Assembly: GCA_024291935.2 (NCBI GenBank)
Contig: CM044309.1
Coordinates: 6,944,001-7,008,000 of the forward strand
DNA from: Okapia johnstoni
Taxonomy: Eukaryota; Chordata; Mammalia; Artiodactyla; Giraffidae
Direction of reading: 5' to 3'
DNA: 64,000 nt
The translations under genes and the position numbers were made by a program. Below the pieces are notes generated by a model, which had not been told where the DNA came from, did no database searches, and was given only the letters and a program-made list of their open reading frames with translations. This document shows positions 62,802-64,000 of this stretch, piece after piece. Position 1 is the first letter of the stretch. The number at the start of each line of letters is the position of its first letter.

Positions 62802-63293
62802 CTTATGAAGTGCTCTATTGTGCTATGGGCTACTAGGGCTCAGTTCAGTACAGCATTTAATGAGAACTAGCTCTTTGCTTGGCCATGGGAATGCAAAGGT
62901 TAAAAAAATACAAAACTAGCTCTTAAATTGCTTTCAATTTTACTGAGGAAAACATTCACTCATTCGGTAGTTTATCAGGAAATGCTAATTAAGTGCCTAC
63001 AAAGTATTGGGCATTTTTTGACACTCTGGACTTGGAAACCATCACTACCATCCTTGAATTAATAGGCTGTTGTATATTTTTCAAGTTATGAATAATAACT
63101 CATGACTGGACCTTCAAAGAATTTAGTGGAACAAAATGAGTTTAAGAAAAGCAAAATGAAATAGCATAGAAAATATAAGAATTCATCTTACATAGTAAGG
63201 TTAAGCATACAATTTATGGAACTTTTTTAAAATTTACAGTTCTTTGATATCTCTGATGCACATTGCCATCCTTTCCCTCCTCCCTTTTTGGGG

Positions 63294-63476
63294 GGGCTTC
63301 TCTTGTGGCTCAGCTGGTAAAGAATCCACCTGCAATGCAGGAGACCTGGGTTCGATCCCTGGGTTGGGAAGTTCCCTTGGAGAAGGGAACAGCTACCCAC
63401 TCCAGAATTCTGGCCTGGGGAATTCCATGGACTATACAGTCGCAAAGAGTCGGACACAACTGAAGGACTTTAACTT
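63294..63476 (+). mobile_element. Bov-tA SINE
   Basis: GGCTTCTCTTGTGGCTCAGC to GGACACAACTGAAGGACTTT. The tRNA-like B box GGTTCGATCC is intact. Confidence 0.92.
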
Positions 63477-63966
63477 TTTTTAAAGAAATCAAGAGTAATT
63501 AGTATTTTTAGAAAAATGATACCAGGCCAATATAAATTCAAGTAATATAGCATTAGTTAGATTAAAACAAACAAAACAATACATGTTTGCAAATTGGCCA
63601 ATCAGAAATAACCAGGGTTAATGTTTGGCCAACTTCATCCCAGGCATCTGTTTGTACTGGCAAAGGGATGGCCGACTAGGCATATTTTTGCTTGGTTGTA
63701 TCACATTTGTTTTTCACATTGAATTTAATCAACATTGGTTCATTTTCTTCTGATGCTGAATACTGTCAGGGAGAAGTATAAAGCCAGCTGGATTTTTCCC
63801 CCTTATTTATATTTCGAGTTTTATTTTATTTTTTTCTATCCAGAAAGCCTAAGAAATCTTTCTTTACCCAACACAAAATTGCAGAATATAAGCTTCTTGG
63901 AGGCAAAGATTTTCATCTAATTTCTTCACTGCTGTATCTCCAGGCCTAGAATAGTGCCCAGTGAAG

Positions 63967-64000
63967 TGATAGTAGCTTAGTCATGTCCAACTCTTTGCGA
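63967..64000 (-). mobile_element. Bov-tA SINE tail, cut by the window end
   Basis: GTAGCTTAGTCATGTCCAAC followed by TCTTTGCGA; the rest lies outside the window. Confidence 0.75.

Larger units (their letters stand above)
60935..64000 (+). other. putative intron 1 of the divergent gene
   Basis: Follows the donor at 60935. It holds Bov SINEs (61.24, 61.57, 62.6, 63.3 and 63.97 kb), a G13 run at 61474-61486 and an L2/MIR-like end near 63890-63960. No second coding exon was recognised. Confidence 0.5.

Overview
The window is mammalian nuclear DNA from a ruminant (cattle, bison, buffalo, sheep or goat type; the species cannot be settled from the sequence alone). The evidence is the density of BovB (RTE-type) LINEs and Bov-tA / Bov-A tRNA-derived SINEs, which together are a hallmark of Ruminantia, plus one intact gene whose 16 coding exons match nibrin (NBN) exon by exon.

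Layout. Positions 1-1752 are the NBN 3' untranslated and downstream region. NBN occupies 1753-53195 on the minus strand: exon 1 (start codon) is at 53195-53159 inside a CpG island and exon 16 (stop codon) at 1783-1753. All 16 coding exons were found with GT/AG borders. They join in frame to 2265 nt (754 residues plus stop), the same length as human nibrin. FHA, two BRCT domains, the SQ phosphorylation cluster, the MRE11-binding NFKKFKK motif and the C-terminal ATM-binding FRY motif are all present. The introns hold old L1 fragments (25.6-27.5, 34.7-35.6, 43.3 kb), a hAT-type mini-transposon (18.3 kb), MIR relics, a truncated 5S rRNA pseudogene (21.4 kb), more than a dozen Bov SINEs and several long BovB copies (29.5-32.7 with a nested L1; 37.7-38.8; 38.9-42.1; 48.0-51.0 kb).

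From 53.4 to 60.7 kb is an intergenic stretch of LTR-derived sequence, SINEs and an internally deleted BovB (56.9-58.9 kb). At 60.7-61.2 kb there is a second CpG island containing a plus-strand ATG exon followed by a consensus splice donor. From its divergent position next to NBN and an arginine-rich, mitochondrial-type N-terminus, it is probably exon 1 of DECR1 (mitochondrial 2,4-dienoyl-CoA reductase), but only 17 codons can be read.

No unknown gene system was found. The most unusual items are small: a 17-base insertion inside a BovB copy that appears templated from intron DNA about 2.1 kb away; an orphan poly(A)/(TAAA)n insertion with a 16-bp target-site duplication; an (AT)25 tract beside an inverted repeat; and the replacement of the nibrin S278 ATM site by alanine, with a new SQ seven residues downstream.
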